The position numbers and the translations under genes were made by a program. A stretch of 64,000 nt of DNA from Phycisphaeraceae bacterium (GTDB lineage: Bacteria; Planctomycetota; Phycisphaerae; Phycisphaerales; UBA1924). Position 1 is the stretch's first letter, and each line of letters begins with the position of its first letter. Below are positions 44,168-53,844 of the stretch, piece by piece. Below the pieces are notes generated by a model, which was not told the DNA's origin, did no database searches, and worked only from the letters and a program-made list of their open reading frames with translations. Location: the NCBI GenBank assembly GCA_023898685.1, contig CP060234.1:3247688-3311687 (forward strand), given 5' to 3'.

Positions 44168-45592
44168 ATGAACACTCGCTTTGCCGCATGTGCCGCGGGC
44201 GCGGCGTGGGTCGGCGTCGTCGGCGGTTGCTCGTCCCCGCTGGACGCGCCGCACAACGAACTCCGCTCGATCGTTCCGATCACCCCGGACGAGACCGGCG
44301 TTCATCCAACGTCCGCCTTCCGAGACGAAGCGGGCGATGACGTGGCTGTGCCGGAGCTGTCCGCATCGTCCACGCCCGATGACTACGTGCGCTACGCGCT
44401 CTATCACAGCCCGGCCGTCGAGGCGGCGTATCAGAAGTGGGTCGCGGCCGCCGAGCGCGTGCCGCAGCTGAGAGCGCTGCCCGACCCGCGCCTTAACGTG
44501 GGGTTCTTCGCCGATGAGGTCGAGACGCGCACGGGCCCGCAGAAGGCCCGCCTTGGCGTGAGCCAGTCTTTTCCGTGGCCGGGGTTGCTCGCCAGACGCG
44601 AGGACGCCGCGGTCTTCGCGGCGCGCGCCGAGTGGCTCGGGTTCGAGGCGGCGCGATTGGCCGTGACCGAACGGCTGGTCGGGGCGCTGCATGAGCTCGC
44701 GTACGTTGACGAGGCCACCCGGATCACGCGGGAGAACCTCGATCTGCTGCGGTCGTTCGAGGGAGTGATCCGAGCACGCTATCGCGTTGGCGAGGGCTCG
44801 CACGCGGAGTTGACGCGCGTGCAGGTCGAACTCGGCCAGCTCGAAGACCGGCTTGCCCAGCTGCATGGGATGCGACCCGCCTACGTCGCGGAACTCAACG
44901 CCGCCCTCAATCGGCCCACGAATGCCGAGATCGCGAGTATTGGCGCGCTCCCTGGACGCGTGGCGGCGGCCGGCGGAACCGAACTGGCCGAACTCGCCCG
45001 GTCGTCGAACCCGCGATTGCTCGCCCTCGACGAGCACGTCGAGGAGCAGCGCTCGAAATCCGATGCGGCCCGCCTCGAGGGCCTGCCCGATTTCACGATC
45101 GGGGTTGACTACATCGTGACGGGCGAGGCCATGAACAGATCCATCCCCGAAAGCGGCGACGATCCGATTCTCCTGAGCTTCGGCCTCCGGGTCCCGCTAT
45201 GGCGTGAGAAGTACGACGCGGCCGTCCGCGAGTCGACGGCGATGAGACTGGCGGTGTCACGCGAGCGGCAGGACGAAGCAAACCGCATCGACGCCGAGAT
45301 CCAGCGGGCCTGGTTCGAGCACACCGACGCCGACCGGCGGGTCCGGCTTTACCGGCAGACACTCATCCCGAAGGCGGAGGAGTCCCTCAACGCCTCGCTC
45401 GCGGGCTACCGCACCGGCGAAACGAGTTTCCTGGAGTTGTTGGACACGCAGCGAGCACTGCTCGAGTTCGCGCTCGAGGCCGCCAGGGCAAAGGCGGATC
45501 GCGGTGAGGCGCTCGCGAGGCTGAACAGGCTGGTCGGCCAACCTGTCCCAACGGCTCCTGTGGCCGACGGGGAAGGCAAGGTGACACCATGA
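44168..45592 (+). CDS. TolC/CusC-family outer-membrane factor lipoprotein
   Basis: 474 aa, the outer-membrane channel of a tripartite heavy-metal efflux pump. A lipoprotein signal ends at Cys21 (GVVGGC). Two OEP repeats of long helices with short strands follow: VRYALYHSPAVEAAYQKWVA, RLGVSQSFPWPGLLARR, and later LLSFGLRVPLWREKYDAAV. The F/W-P-G-L and RVPLW motifs mark the strands. AGGAG with 6-nt spacing supports the ATG at 44168. The stop overlaps the adaptor start by 4 nt (ATGA). Metal specificity is inferred from the partners. Confidence 0.9.
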   Translation: MNTRFAACAAGAAWVGVVGGCSSPLDAPHNELRSIVPITPDETGVHPTSAFRDEAGDDVAVPELSASSTPDDYVRYALYHSPAVEAAYQKWVAAAERVPQLRALPDPRLNVGFFADEVETRTGPQKARLGVSQSFPWPGLLARREDAAVFAARAEWLGFEAARLAVTERLVGALHELAYVDEATRITRENLDLLRSFEGVIRARYRVGEGSHAELTRVQVELGQLEDRLAQLHGMRPAYVAELNAALNRPTNAEIASIGALPGRVAAAGGTELAELARSSNPRLLALDEHVEEQRSKSDAARLEGLPDFTIGVDYIVTGEAMNRSIPESGDDPILLSFGLRVPLWREKYDAAVRESTAMRLAVSRERQDEANRIDAEIQRAWFEHTDADRRVRLYRQTLIPKAEESLNASLAGYRTGETSFLELLDTQRALLEFALEAARAKADRGEALARLNRLVGQPVPTAPVADGEGKVTP

Positions 45593-47598
45593 GTGGCATA
45601 TCGCGCGCAACGCAGGCGGCGGCGTGGGTGTGGCGGCACACCTCCACCGGGATAGCCGTGGTCCTCATCGTTGCGGCCATGGTGCTTGGATACAGGCTGG
45701 GTCGCCCCGCCGAGGTGAGCCCGGCGGACACCGCCACGGCCGAGCCCGCTGACCATTCCCAGGCCGGACCCCAGATGTACACCTGTTCCATGCACCCCTG
45801 GGTGCGACTGCCCGATCCCAACGCCCGGTGTCCGATATGCCACATGGCGTTGATACCGGTGAGCGGAAACGACACTGCGACCGAGCATCCCGACCGCATC
45901 GTGTTGAGCGAGGCGGCCGCCGCGATGAGCAGGATCGAGACGACGCCCGTCGCGCGGTTCTTTCCCACGGCCGATGCGAGGCTTTATGGCAAGGTCACCT
46001 TTGATGAGACCTCCGTCGCGCGCCTAACCGCGTACTTTCCCGCGCGCATCGAGCGCCTGTTCGTCAACTACATCGGTGTTCCCGTTGCGAAGGGCGACCA
46101 CATCGCCGAGGTCTACAGCCCGGAGTTGCTCGCCGCGCTCGAAGAACTCCGCCAGGCGGCCAAAGCCAGCTCGGACGCCGGGGACATGAGCGAGATCGTG
46201 CGATCGGCGACCCGCGCCACGCTCGTCGCGGCTCGCGAGAAGCTCCGGCTCTACGGACTCACCAATGAACTGATCGCCGAGGTCGAAAGCGGGGCGTATC
46301 AGTCCGACCGCCTGACCATCTATGCCCCGATCGGCGGCTTAGTGACCAACCTCGATGTTCGGGAGGGCGACTACCTCAAGGAAGGTTCGCCGATCGCAAC
46401 GGTCGCCGATCTGTCGCGGCTCTGGCTCGACCTCGGGGCGTACGAATCGCAGCTCCCGATGCTCCGCTGGGGGCAGCAGGTGTCGTTCACGGTCGAAGCC
46501 CACCCCGGCGAGACGTTCGAGGGGCGAATCTCCTTCATCGAGCCGATGGTCGACGATCGAACGCGGACCGCCGTCGTGCGGGTCGCGGTGGAAAACTCGG
46601 ACCACCGGCTCAAGCCGGGCATGTTCGCCTCGGCGGTCGTGCACGCCAAGCTCGCGGCGGACGGCGCCGTGATGAGCCGGGATCTGGCGGGCCGGTGGGT
46701 CTGCCCGATGCACCCGACGGTGGTGAGGGACGGCCCCGGCGATTGCGACATCTGCGGCATGGCGCTGGTCACCGCCGAGTCATTGGGCATCGTGGGCGAC
46801 CCGAGCACGCTCGCCGAGCCTCTGGTGATCCCGCGTTCGGCCGTGCTCTTCACCGGAACGCGGTCGGTGGCGTACGTCGCGGTGCCCGACGCCCCGACGC
46901 CGACCTACGAAGGCCGTCAGGTCGTGCTCGGCCCGCGCGCCGGCGAATTCTACATTGTGCGGGAAGGGCTCAGCGAGGGCGAGGAGGTGGTCGTCAACGG
47001 CGCATTCCGCATCGACAGCGCCATGCAGATCGCGGCCAAGCCGTCCATGATGACGCCGGCGGCCGGGGTGGGCTCGGCCTCAAGCGATCGGCCGGGACCG
47101 ACGGTCCCGGATACGTTCGCTGTCGCGCTCAGGCCGGTGTACTCGGCATATCTCGAGGCGCAGGAGGCCCTGAGCTCGGATGATCTCGAGGGCTTCCGGC
47201 GGGCCGCCGCGGACCTGAAAGCGGCAATCGACGCGGTCTCGACCGCCGGGCTCATCGGCGAGCCACTCGGAGTGTGGCGAAACGCGACCGCCCGTCTGAG
47301 GATCGCCGGGCCAACCCCCGACATCGGCGTCGCGCGGACCCAGTTCGAGGCGATGAGCGAAGGCATGATCTCGCTCGAGGCGGCCTTCGGGCACGGCGGC
47401 GATGAGACCTGGCAGGTCGCCTACTGCCCCATGGCCTTTGACTTCAAGGGCGCCGAGTGGGTGCAGCGGGGCACGGAGATCAACAACCCCTACTTCGGCC
47501 ACAAGATGCTGCGTTGCGGCGAAGTGCGCCGGGCGCTCCCGCCGGCCGAAGCGACCGAGCACCGGGGGGCCGCACAGGAAGGGCACGACCATGAGTGA
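45589..47598 (+). CDS. CusB-like periplasmic adaptor with heavy-metal-binding domains
   Basis: 669 aa, anchored by one N-terminal membrane segment (about residues 20-38). Residues 64-92 are a heavy-metal-binding domain (YTCSMHP with Cys66, Met68 and His69; then CPICHMAL with Cys81, Cys84 and Met86). A second copy sits near 369-393 (WVCPMHPTVVRDGPG, then CDICGMAL). The C-terminus carries a third Cys/Met-rich segment (YCPMAFDFKGAEWVQRGT). Between them are the hairpin, lipoyl and barrel parts of a membrane-fusion protein (LDVREGDYLKEGSPIATVAD). Such modules bind Cu(I)/Ag(I) and feed the pump. It overlaps both neighbouring pump genes. Confidence 0.93.
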   Translation: MSGISRATQAAAWVWRHTSTGIAVVLIVAAMVLGYRLGRPAEVSPADTATAEPADHSQAGPQMYTCSMHPWVRLPDPNARCPICHMALIPVSGNDTATEHPDRIVLSEAAAAMSRIETTPVARFFPTADARLYGKVTFDETSVARLTAYFPARIERLFVNYIGVPVAKGDHIAEVYSPELLAALEELRQAAKASSDAGDMSEIVRSATRATLVAAREKLRLYGLTNELIAEVESGAYQSDRLTIYAPIGGLVTNLDVREGDYLKEGSPIATVADLSRLWLDLGAYESQLPMLRWGQQVSFTVEAHPGETFEGRISFIEPMVDDRTRTAVVRVAVENSDHRLKPGMFASAVVHAKLAADGAVMSRDLAGRWVCPMHPTVVRDGPGDCDICGMALVTAESLGIVGDPSTLAEPLVIPRSAVLFTGTRSVAYVAVPDAPTPTYEGRQVVLGPRAGEFYIVREGLSEGEEVVVNGAFRIDSAMQIAAKPSMMTPAAGVGSASSDRPGPTVPDTFAVALRPVYSAYLEAQEALSSDDLEGFRRAAADLKAAIDAVSTAGLIGEPLGVWRNATARLRIAGPTPDIGVARTQFEAMSEGMISLEAAFGHGGDETWQVAYCPMAFDFKGAEWVQRGTEINNPYFGHKMLRCGEVRRALPPAEATEHRGAAQEGHDHE

Positions 47599-50500
47599 CG
47601 CGCCGAATGTGCGTGCCGGCCCGCTGAGCCACGTCATCCGTTTCTGTCTCGAGCAGAAGCTCGTCGTGGTCATCGGGGTGGTTGTCGCCGTGCTCTGGGG
47701 CGTGCGCGTTGCCCCGTTCGACTGGCAGCGATCGGTCTTCGGTGACGCGGTTGTCCGCGACCCGGTGCCGGTCGACGCGATCCCCGACATCGGAGAGAAG
47801 CAGCAGATCGTCTTCACAGAGTGGCCGGGGCGGAGCCCGCAGGACATCGACGATCAGATCAGCTACCCGCTGACCGTGGCGTTGCTCGGCATGCCCGGCG
47901 TCAAGGACATCCGGAGCTACTCGGTCTTCGGGTTCTCGACGGTCTACGTCGTGTTCGATGACGACGTCGAGTACTACTGGTCCCGCTCGCGCGTGCTCGA
48001 GAAGCTCAGCTCGCTGCCCGAAGGCACGCTCCCACCCGACGTTTCGCCGGCCCTCGGACCCGACGCGACGGCCCTCGGGCAGGTCTTCTGGTACACGCTC
48101 GAAGGGCGTGACCCCGAGGGGCATCCGACCGGCGGCTGGGACCTCGACGAACTGCGGTCCATCCAGGATTTCACGGTCAGGCAGAAGCTCGCTTCGGTCG
48201 ACGGCGTCGCGGAGGTCGCGTCGATCGGTGGTCACGTCAAGGAATACCAGATCGATGTGAATCCCGACGCGATGCGGGCCGCGAATGTGACGCTCGAACA
48301 GGTCATCGCCGCCGTGCGCAAGAGCAACCTGGACGTCGGCGCACGCACGCTGGAAGTGAACCGGGCCGAGTACATCGTCCGCGGCCTCGGCTTCATCGGG
48401 AGCGAGGACGACCTCGAACAAACCGCGATCGCGGCACGCGACGGGCAGCCGATCCTCATCCGCGACATCGGCAAGGTGTCGTTGGGGCCCGCGCTCCGCC
48501 GCGGCGTGCTTACCAAGGCCGGCGTGGAAGCGGTCGGCGGTGTTGTCGTGGCCCGATATGGCGAGAACCCGATGGCGACGATCGAGCGCGTCAAGGACCA
48601 GATCGCGGCGATCACCCCCGGCCTGCCTCGCAAGGTGCTGGCCGACGGCACCGAGAGCCGGGTCACGATTGTCCCGTTCTACGACCGGAGCGGGCTCATC
48701 AAGGAGACGCTGCGGACGCTGAACTCGGCGATCACGTTGCAGGTGCTCGTCACGATCATCGTGGTGGTGCTGATGGTCATGCATCTGCGAACCAGTCTGC
48801 TCATTAGCGCGATGCTCCCGTTGACCGTGCTGTTGACCTTCGTCGGGATGAAGGTCTTCGGCGTCGACGCGAACATCGTGGCGCTCTCTGGCATCGCGAT
48901 CGCCATCGGCACGATCGTCGACATGGGCATCGTGCTCACCGAGAACATCCTCCGCCGACTCGACGAGGCGGACGAGCACGAAGACCGTTTGGAGGTCATC
49001 TACCGGGCCGCGACCGAAGTCGGTGGCGCCGTCCTCACGGCCGTGGCGACAACCATCGTCGGCTTCCTCCCCGTCTTCACCATGCAGGCGGCCGAGGGCA
49101 AGCTCTTCAAGCCGCTGGCCTACACAAAGACCTTCGCGCTCCTCGCGTCGATCATCATCGCGCTGACCGTGCTGCCGGCCTTTGCGCACCTGCTCCTCGC
49201 GTGGCGTGGGCCGGGCGGGAAGCACCCCGCGACCCACGGCCGTCGGCCTCGACCGGTCGGCGTGCGATCCGCCGGCTGGCTGCTGAACGGGATCGCCGTG
49301 CTCGCCGTGCTGGTCATCCTTGCCGACGCGTGGCAGCCCCTCGGCCCGGCGCCGGGAGCCGTCGGCAACACGTTGTTCATCGCGGCCGTCGTCGGCGGTC
49401 TCGTTCTGCTCTTCTGGCTCGTCCGGCTGGCGTTCCCCTTCATCCTCGCCTGGGCGCTGCGGCACAAACTGGTTGCCCTCTCACCGGCGATGCTGGTGGT
49501 GCTGGTCGGGGTGACGGTCTGGCTGGGTCTCGACCGCGTTCTTGGGTGGCTCCCCGACTCGGTCCGCGCCAACAGCACCGTCATCGCCGCCGCCGAGGTC
49601 TTACCCGGCCTCGGCAGTGAGTTCATGCCCTCGCTCGATGAAGGCGCGTTCCTGTACATGCCGACCACCATGCCGCATGTGTCGATCGGTGAAGCCACGG
49701 ACATCGTGAAGGAACTCGATCGACGCATCATGGCCGTGCCCGAGGTCGAAATGGAAGTGGGGAAGATCGGTCGGGTGGACAGCCCGCTCGACCCGGCTCC
49801 CGTCTCCATGATCGAAACGGTCATCCGGTACAGGAGCGAGTACCGCTCGGACGAGCAGGGCCGACCGCTCCGATTCCGGTTCGACGAGCAGGCTAGCGAA
49901 TTCGCTCGCGACGATGCGGGCGAGCTCATCCCCGATCAGCACGGGCGGCCGTTCCGTCAGTGGCGCGACCAGATCAAGTCGCCGCAGGACATCTGGGACG
50001 AGATTGTCAGGGCGGCGGACATGCCCGGCGTGACCAGCGCCCCCAAGCTCCAGCCGATCGAGACCCGCGTTGTCATGCTCCAGTCGGGATTCCGGTCGCC
50101 CATGGGCCTCAAGGTCTACGGGCCCGATCTCGATACGATCGAGGCGTTCGGGCTCAGGCTCGAACACCTGCTCAAGCAGGTCCCGAGCATCGAGCCGGCC
50201 ACGGTGTTCGCCGACCGCGTCGTGGGCAAGCCATACCTCGAGATCGACATCGATCGCGAGAAGATCTCGCGATACGGCCTGCAGGTCGCCGACGTGCAGG
50301 AAGTGATCGAGGTGGCGATCGGGGGCAAGCCGCTCACGATGACGGTCGAGGGCCGTGAACGCTACCCCGTTCGGGTCCGCTACCTGCGCGAGCTTCGAGA
50401 CGAGCCCGAGACGCTCGGCGACATTCTCGTGCCGACACCCGACGGCGCACAGGTGCCCCTTCGAGAGCTCGCCACGATCGACTACCGTCGCGGCCCGCAG

Positions 50501-51295
50501 ATGATCAAGAGCGAGAACACCTTCCTCGTGTCCTACGTCCTCTTCGACAAGCGGCCCGGCGAGGCCGAGGTCAATGTGGTCGATGACGCCCGCCGATTCA
50601 TCCAGAGCCGGATCGAGGATGGTGAATTGGCCGTCCCCGCCGGCGTCAGCTTCGAGTTCTCGGGCTCATACAAGAACCAGATCCGGGCCGCCAGACGCCT
50701 CTCGCTCATACTGCCCCTTTCGCTTGTAGTCATCTTCCTGCTCATCTACTTCCAGTTCCGGAAGGTCGGCGTCACGACCATCATCTTCACGGGCGTCTTC
50801 GTCGCGTGGGGAGGCGGGTTTCTGATGCTCTGGCTCTACGCCCAGCCGTGGTTCCTCGAAACACACCTCCTCGGCGTGAACCTGCACGACCTGTTCCACG
50901 TCCGCCCGTACAACCTGAGTGTGGCCGTCTGGGTCGGGTTTCTCGCGCTCTTCGGCATCGCCACCGACGACGGCGTGATCATGGCGACCCGTATCGAGCA
51001 ATCGATGGCCGAAACCCCGCCCGACTCGATCGAGGCCATCCGCAGGACGGTCGTGGAAGGCGGCCGGATGCGCATCCGCGCGGCCGTCATGACGACAGCG
51101 ACAACGGTCCTGGCGCTCCTGCCGGTCCTCACCAGCGTGGGGCGGGGTTCGGACATCATGGTGCCCATGGCCATCCCGACGTTCGGCGGCATGACGGTTG
51201 CATCCATCACGTGGTTCGTGGTGCCAATCCTGTACTGCTGGGGCGCCGAGTGGAAGTTCAGATTGTCGCACAGACCCGGGCGCGAGACGGGATGA
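47591..51295 (+). CDS. CusA-like heavy-metal RND permease, enlarged
   Basis: 1234 aa, the inner-membrane proton-driven pump of the set. Identification rests on the N-terminal VDAIPDIGEKQQIVFTEW, the transmembrane relay GIAIAIGTIVDMGIVLTENI and the C-terminal ATDDGVIMATRIEQSM. It is longer than E. coli-type CusA (about 1050 aa). Extra hydrophobic segments lie at about residues 540-660 between the first membrane block and the second porter half, and an extra polar insert sits near 750-810 (EYRSDEQGRPLRFRFDEQAS). Specificity for Cu/Ag rather than Zn/Co is likely given the adaptor domains but not proven. It overlaps the adaptor stop by 8 nt. Confidence 0.93.
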   Translation: MSDAPNVRAGPLSHVIRFCLEQKLVVVIGVVVAVLWGVRVAPFDWQRSVFGDAVVRDPVPVDAIPDIGEKQQIVFTEWPGRSPQDIDDQISYPLTVALLGMPGVKDIRSYSVFGFSTVYVVFDDDVEYYWSRSRVLEKLSSLPEGTLPPDVSPALGPDATALGQVFWYTLEGRDPEGHPTGGWDLDELRSIQDFTVRQKLASVDGVAEVASIGGHVKEYQIDVNPDAMRAANVTLEQVIAAVRKSNLDVGARTLEVNRAEYIVRGLGFIGSEDDLEQTAIAARDGQPILIRDIGKVSLGPALRRGVLTKAGVEAVGGVVVARYGENPMATIERVKDQIAAITPGLPRKVLADGTESRVTIVPFYDRSGLIKETLRTLNSAITLQVLVTIIVVVLMVMHLRTSLLISAMLPLTVLLTFVGMKVFGVDANIVALSGIAIAIGTIVDMGIVLTENILRRLDEADEHEDRLEVIYRAATEVGGAVLTAVATTIVGFLPVFTMQAAEGKLFKPLAYTKTFALLASIIIALTVLPAFAHLLLAWRGPGGKHPATHGRRPRPVGVRSAGWLLNGIAVLAVLVILADAWQPLGPAPGAVGNTLFIAAVVGGLVLLFWLVRLAFPFILAWALRHKLVALSPAMLVVLVGVTVWLGLDRVLGWLPDSVRANSTVIAAAEVLPGLGSEFMPSLDEGAFLYMPTTMPHVSIGEATDIVKELDRRIMAVPEVEMEVGKIGRVDSPLDPAPVSMIETVIRYRSEYRSDEQGRPLRFRFDEQASEFARDDAGELIPDQHGRPFRQWRDQIKSPQDIWDEIVRAADMPGVTSAPKLQPIETRVVMLQSGFRSPMGLKVYGPDLDTIEAFGLRLEHLLKQVPSIEPATVFADRVVGKPYLEIDIDREKISRYGLQVADVQEVIEVAIGGKPLTMTVEGRERYPVRVRYLRELRDEPETLGDILVPTPDGAQVPLRELATIDYRRGPQMIKSENTFLVSYVLFDKRPGEAEVNVVDDARRFIQSRIEDGELAVPAGVSFEFSGSYKNQIRAARRLSLILPLSLVVIFLLIYFQFRKVGVTTIIFTGVFVAWGGGFLMLWLYAQPWFLETHLLGVNLHDLFHVRPYNLSVAVWVGFLALFGIATDDGVIMATRIEQSMAETPPDSIEAIRRTVVEGGRMRIRAAVMTTATTVLALLPVLTSVGRGSDIMVPMAIPTFGGMTVASITWFVVPILYCWGAEWKFRLSHRPGRETG

Positions 51296-51346
51296 ACCCG
51301 GCTGCCAACCCGGCCGGACGGCAGCCCGGCCCGCCCCCCGAGCAAT

Positions 51347-51392
51347 CAAAGAGGCCCGCGTCCTTGTGACACGGGCCCGCCAAGCTCCCAGA
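51347..51392. repeat. Gene-end hairpin motif, copy A
   Basis: CAAAGA, then a stem GGCCCG (51353-51358)/CGGGCC (51372-51377) with an inner GTC/GAC, then the 12-mer CAAGCTCCCAGA (51381-51392). The same layout (A-rich 5' flank, GC hairpin, CAAGCTCCCxGA) recurs near 53.87 and 63.57 kb. Here it lies about 50 nt after the RND permease stop. Read on the other strand, the A-rich flank becomes a short T-rich tail, as in a terminator. Confidence 0.6.
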
Positions 51393-51492
51393 TCGAGACC
51401 GGCACCGGCCCGGGAATCCGGCGATTGTCGGGGTGAGCCACTTGGACCTCCACCGCGGGGTATTGGCGACTTATTGATCCGGAAACACAGGC

Positions 51493-51547
51493 TATAATCC
51501 TACCGCTTGCTTCGATCGGTCACCGGGGCATCCGGTTGGAGATGCCC
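51493..51547 (+). promoter_or_regulatory. amt promoter -10 and leader hairpin
   Basis: TATAAT at 51493-51498 is a perfect -10 in GC-rich DNA; the -35 is unclear (TTATTG at 51471-51476 with a 16-nt spacer is a weak match). A stem GGGCATC (51526-51532)/GATGCCC (51541-51547) follows in the leader of about 150 nt. The rest of the 355-nt gap 51296-51650 holds motif copy A and no supported gene. No sigma-54 -24/-12 site was seen. Confidence 0.45.
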
Positions 51548-51650
51548 GATGAGCTGAAGGCCTTCGGATGAACACACCGCCGCTCCCTTCGAGCAAAGCC
51601 GCATCGCGTGTGGTGCTTGTGGGCCGCGCGGACAAATCAGGAGTTGTCAG

Positions 51651-52871
51651 ATGCCATTCGACACGGGAAGCACCGGGTTCATGCTCGTCGCGACCAGCCT
51701 CGTCATGCTGATGACGCCGGGGCTGGCGTTCTTCTATGGCGGATTGGTGGGGCGGAAGAACGTGCTCACCATCATGACCCAGAGCTTCGTCTCCCTGGGC
51801 TGGACGACCGTCATCTGGTTTGTCTGCGGCTACTCGCTCTGCTTCAGCGGCGACGGGCCGATCATCGGGAACCTCGATCTCGCCTTCCTCCGCGGCGTCG
51901 ATCTGAACACGCCGTTCGGCGACGGTCAGATTCCACTCTTCCTGTTCGTGTCCTACCAGATGATGTTCGCGATCATCACTCCGGCGCTCATCACCGGCGC
52001 GTTCGCGAACCGCGTCCGGTTCACGGCCTACATGGTCTTCCTCACGGCGTGGCTCTTCTTCGTCTATTTCCCGCTCGTGCACATGGTGTGGGGCGGGGGC
52101 CTGCTCGCCCAGTGGGGCTGCCTCGACTTCGCGGGCGGCATCGTCGTGCACGCCTCGGCCGGTATGGCCGCCCTCGCCTCGGTCTTCTTCGTCGGCAAGC
52201 GGCAGGCCGCCGAGCGCGGGCCGCACAGCATCCCCCTGGTCGCCCTGGGCACCGGCCTGCTCTGGTTCGGGTGGTATGGCTTCAACGCCGGCAGCGAGCT
52301 CCGCGTTGATTCGGTGACCGTGACGGCCTTTTTGAACACCGACATCGCGGCCTCATTCGCCGCCGTCGCCTGGCTGCTCATCGCCTGGGCGCAGTCCAAG
52401 AAGCCCAGCTTTGTGGGCCTGCTCACCGGCGCCGTCGCCGGGCTGGCGACGATCACCCCCGCGGCCGGGTTTGTCACGCCCGCGAGCGCGGCCCTCATCG
52501 GCACGATCGCCGGGTGTGCCTGCTACGCCGCCGTCGTGATTAAGAACAAGCTGCACTGGGACGATGCCCTCGATGTCTGGGGTGTCCACGGCGTGGGTGG
52601 CGTGACCGGGATCATCATGCTCGGGGTGCTCGGCACGACCGCCGTCAACCCCGCCGGCGCCGACGGGCTGGTGTACGGGGGCTCGGACTTCTTCTTCAAG
52701 CAGGTCGTTGCGGTGCTGGGCGTGAGCGTGTACTGCTTCCTGTTCACCTACGCCATGCTCGCCCTGATCAACCTGGTGACCCCCGTGCGGGTCTCGAAGG
52801 AAGAGCAGGAGTTGGGCCTCGATCTCTCGCTGCACGGCGAGGTGGCATACGAGTCGGCCGAGGTGATCTGA
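51651..52871 (+). CDS. amt: Ammonium transporter Amt
   Basis: 406 aa, a multi-spanning channel for ammonium uptake. The opening STGFMLVATSLVMLMTPGLA and FFYGGLVGRKNVL match Amt. The twin pore histidines are His167 (VVHASAGMAAL) and His313 (VWGVHGVGGVTG). FGWYGFNAGSELRVD is the usual central signature. No glnK/PII gene is adjacent, which is unusual since amt and glnK are often paired; a porin-like gene follows instead. It has its own promoter-like -10 at 51493. Confidence 0.96.
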   Translation: MPFDTGSTGFMLVATSLVMLMTPGLAFFYGGLVGRKNVLTIMTQSFVSLGWTTVIWFVCGYSLCFSGDGPIIGNLDLAFLRGVDLNTPFGDGQIPLFLFVSYQMMFAIITPALITGAFANRVRFTAYMVFLTAWLFFVYFPLVHMVWGGGLLAQWGCLDFAGGIVVHASAGMAALASVFFVGKRQAAERGPHSIPLVALGTGLLWFGWYGFNAGSELRVDSVTVTAFLNTDIAASFAAVAWLLIAWAQSKKPSFVGLLTGAVAGLATITPAAGFVTPASAALIGTIAGCACYAAVVIKNKLHWDDALDVWGVHGVGGVTGIIMLGVLGTTAVNPAGADGLVYGGSDFFFKQVVAVLGVSVYCFLFTYAMLALINLVTPVRVSKEEQELGLDLSLHGEVAYESAEVI

Positions 52872-52929
52872 CACCAGCCTGGGCGTGAGGGAATCCACGA
52901 TTCATCCATCCATTCGCGGAGGTCATCCT

Positions 52930-53808
52930 GTGCAGTATCAGAGGTTCAATACCGTTGGACTGTTCATCGTCGCCGGGTCGCTTGCCATCGGGGGCTTCGC
53001 CAAAGTCTGTCCTGGGCAGGACGAGGCGACGCCGGAGGGTCCGAACACCGGGGCTCTCCACTTCGAGCTCGGGGCCGAGTGGACCAGTGCCTACTACTTC
53101 CGCGGGCTGCTGCAGGAGAACGACGGGTTCATCCTCCAGAGCTGGCTCGATGTTGGCGTGGACCTGACCAAGGGCGACAACTGGGCTCTCACCGCCAACC
53201 TCGGCATCTGGAACAGCACCCACGGCGACGCCGACACGGCCGGCACCACCGACGATTTCGTCAAGCATCTTTATGAGACCGACCTCTATGCCGGGCTCGG
53301 CCTCGACCTGGACGCCTGGTCGCTCGGCGTGTCGTACGTGGCGTACACGAGCCCCTCGGACGCGTTCAGCACGATCCACGAGATCGACCTCTCCGCGGGC
53401 TACGACGACAGCTCGCTCTGGGACGGCAAGTTCGCCCTCAACCCGAGCCTGACCCTCGCGATCGAGGTCGACGACACGGGCGGGACCGAGGACACGTATC
53501 TGGAACTCGGGATCGCCCCGGGATTCTCGCGGGAGATCGGCGGCACAACCGTCGAGTTCACCTTCCCGGTGACGGTCGGGTTCGGCGTCGACGACTACTA
53601 CATCGACTCGACCGGCAACGATGACTTCTTCGGCTATGTGGACGCGGGTGTGGACGCCTCGATCCCGCTGGGCCTACCCACGAGGTTCGGCACATGGAGC
53701 CTGAACGGCGGTGTGCATGTGCTGGTGCTGGGCGACGCCGCCTCGGATCTGAACAGCGGCGACGATTTCGAAGTCGTCGGGCGACTCGGGTTGTCGATTT
53801 CGTATTGA
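52930..53808 (+). CDS. Putative outer-membrane beta-barrel protein (Gcw_chp/TorF-like)
   Basis: 292 aa from the GTG at 52930, chosen because GGAGG lies 7 nt upstream (52918-52922); the GTG at 52885 has none. A signal (TVGLFIVAGSLAIGGFAKV) is followed by alternating-residue strands such as FELGAEWTSAYYFRGLLQEN, LDAWSLGVSYVAYTSPSDAF and LEFTFPVTVGFGV-like stretches, ending in an aromatic residue (GLSISY), the signal for barrel assembly. SAYYFRG is a mark of the TIGR02001 (Gcw_chp) group. It sits 58 nt after amt and probably supports passage of small solutes; the substrate is not known. Confidence 0.75.
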   Translation: MQYQRFNTVGLFIVAGSLAIGGFAKVCPGQDEATPEGPNTGALHFELGAEWTSAYYFRGLLQENDGFILQSWLDVGVDLTKGDNWALTANLGIWNSTHGDADTAGTTDDFVKHLYETDLYAGLGLDLDAWSLGVSYVAYTSPSDAFSTIHEIDLSAGYDDSSLWDGKFALNPSLTLAIEVDDTGGTEDTYLELGIAPGFSREIGGTTVEFTFPVTVGFGVDDYYIDSTGNDDFFGYVDAGVDASIPLGLPTRFGTWSLNGGVHVLVLGDAASDLNSGDDFEVVGRLGLSISY

Positions 53809-53844
53809 GGCCCGCCCCTGGAACCGGGTTCCATTCCCCGGGCG

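Noticed and set aside
51542..51571. Nine-codon ORF in the amt leader as an attenuating leader peptide
   Set aside because: The candidate RBS is too close to the ATG, the residues show no amino-acid bias related to nitrogen, and no alternative terminator/antiterminator pair follows.
53819..53833. Palindrome TGGAACC-G-GGTTCCA after the porin gene as a terminator or operator
   Set aside because: The one-base centre is too small for an RNA loop, and no similar site is found elsewhere; it may be chance in GC-rich DNA.
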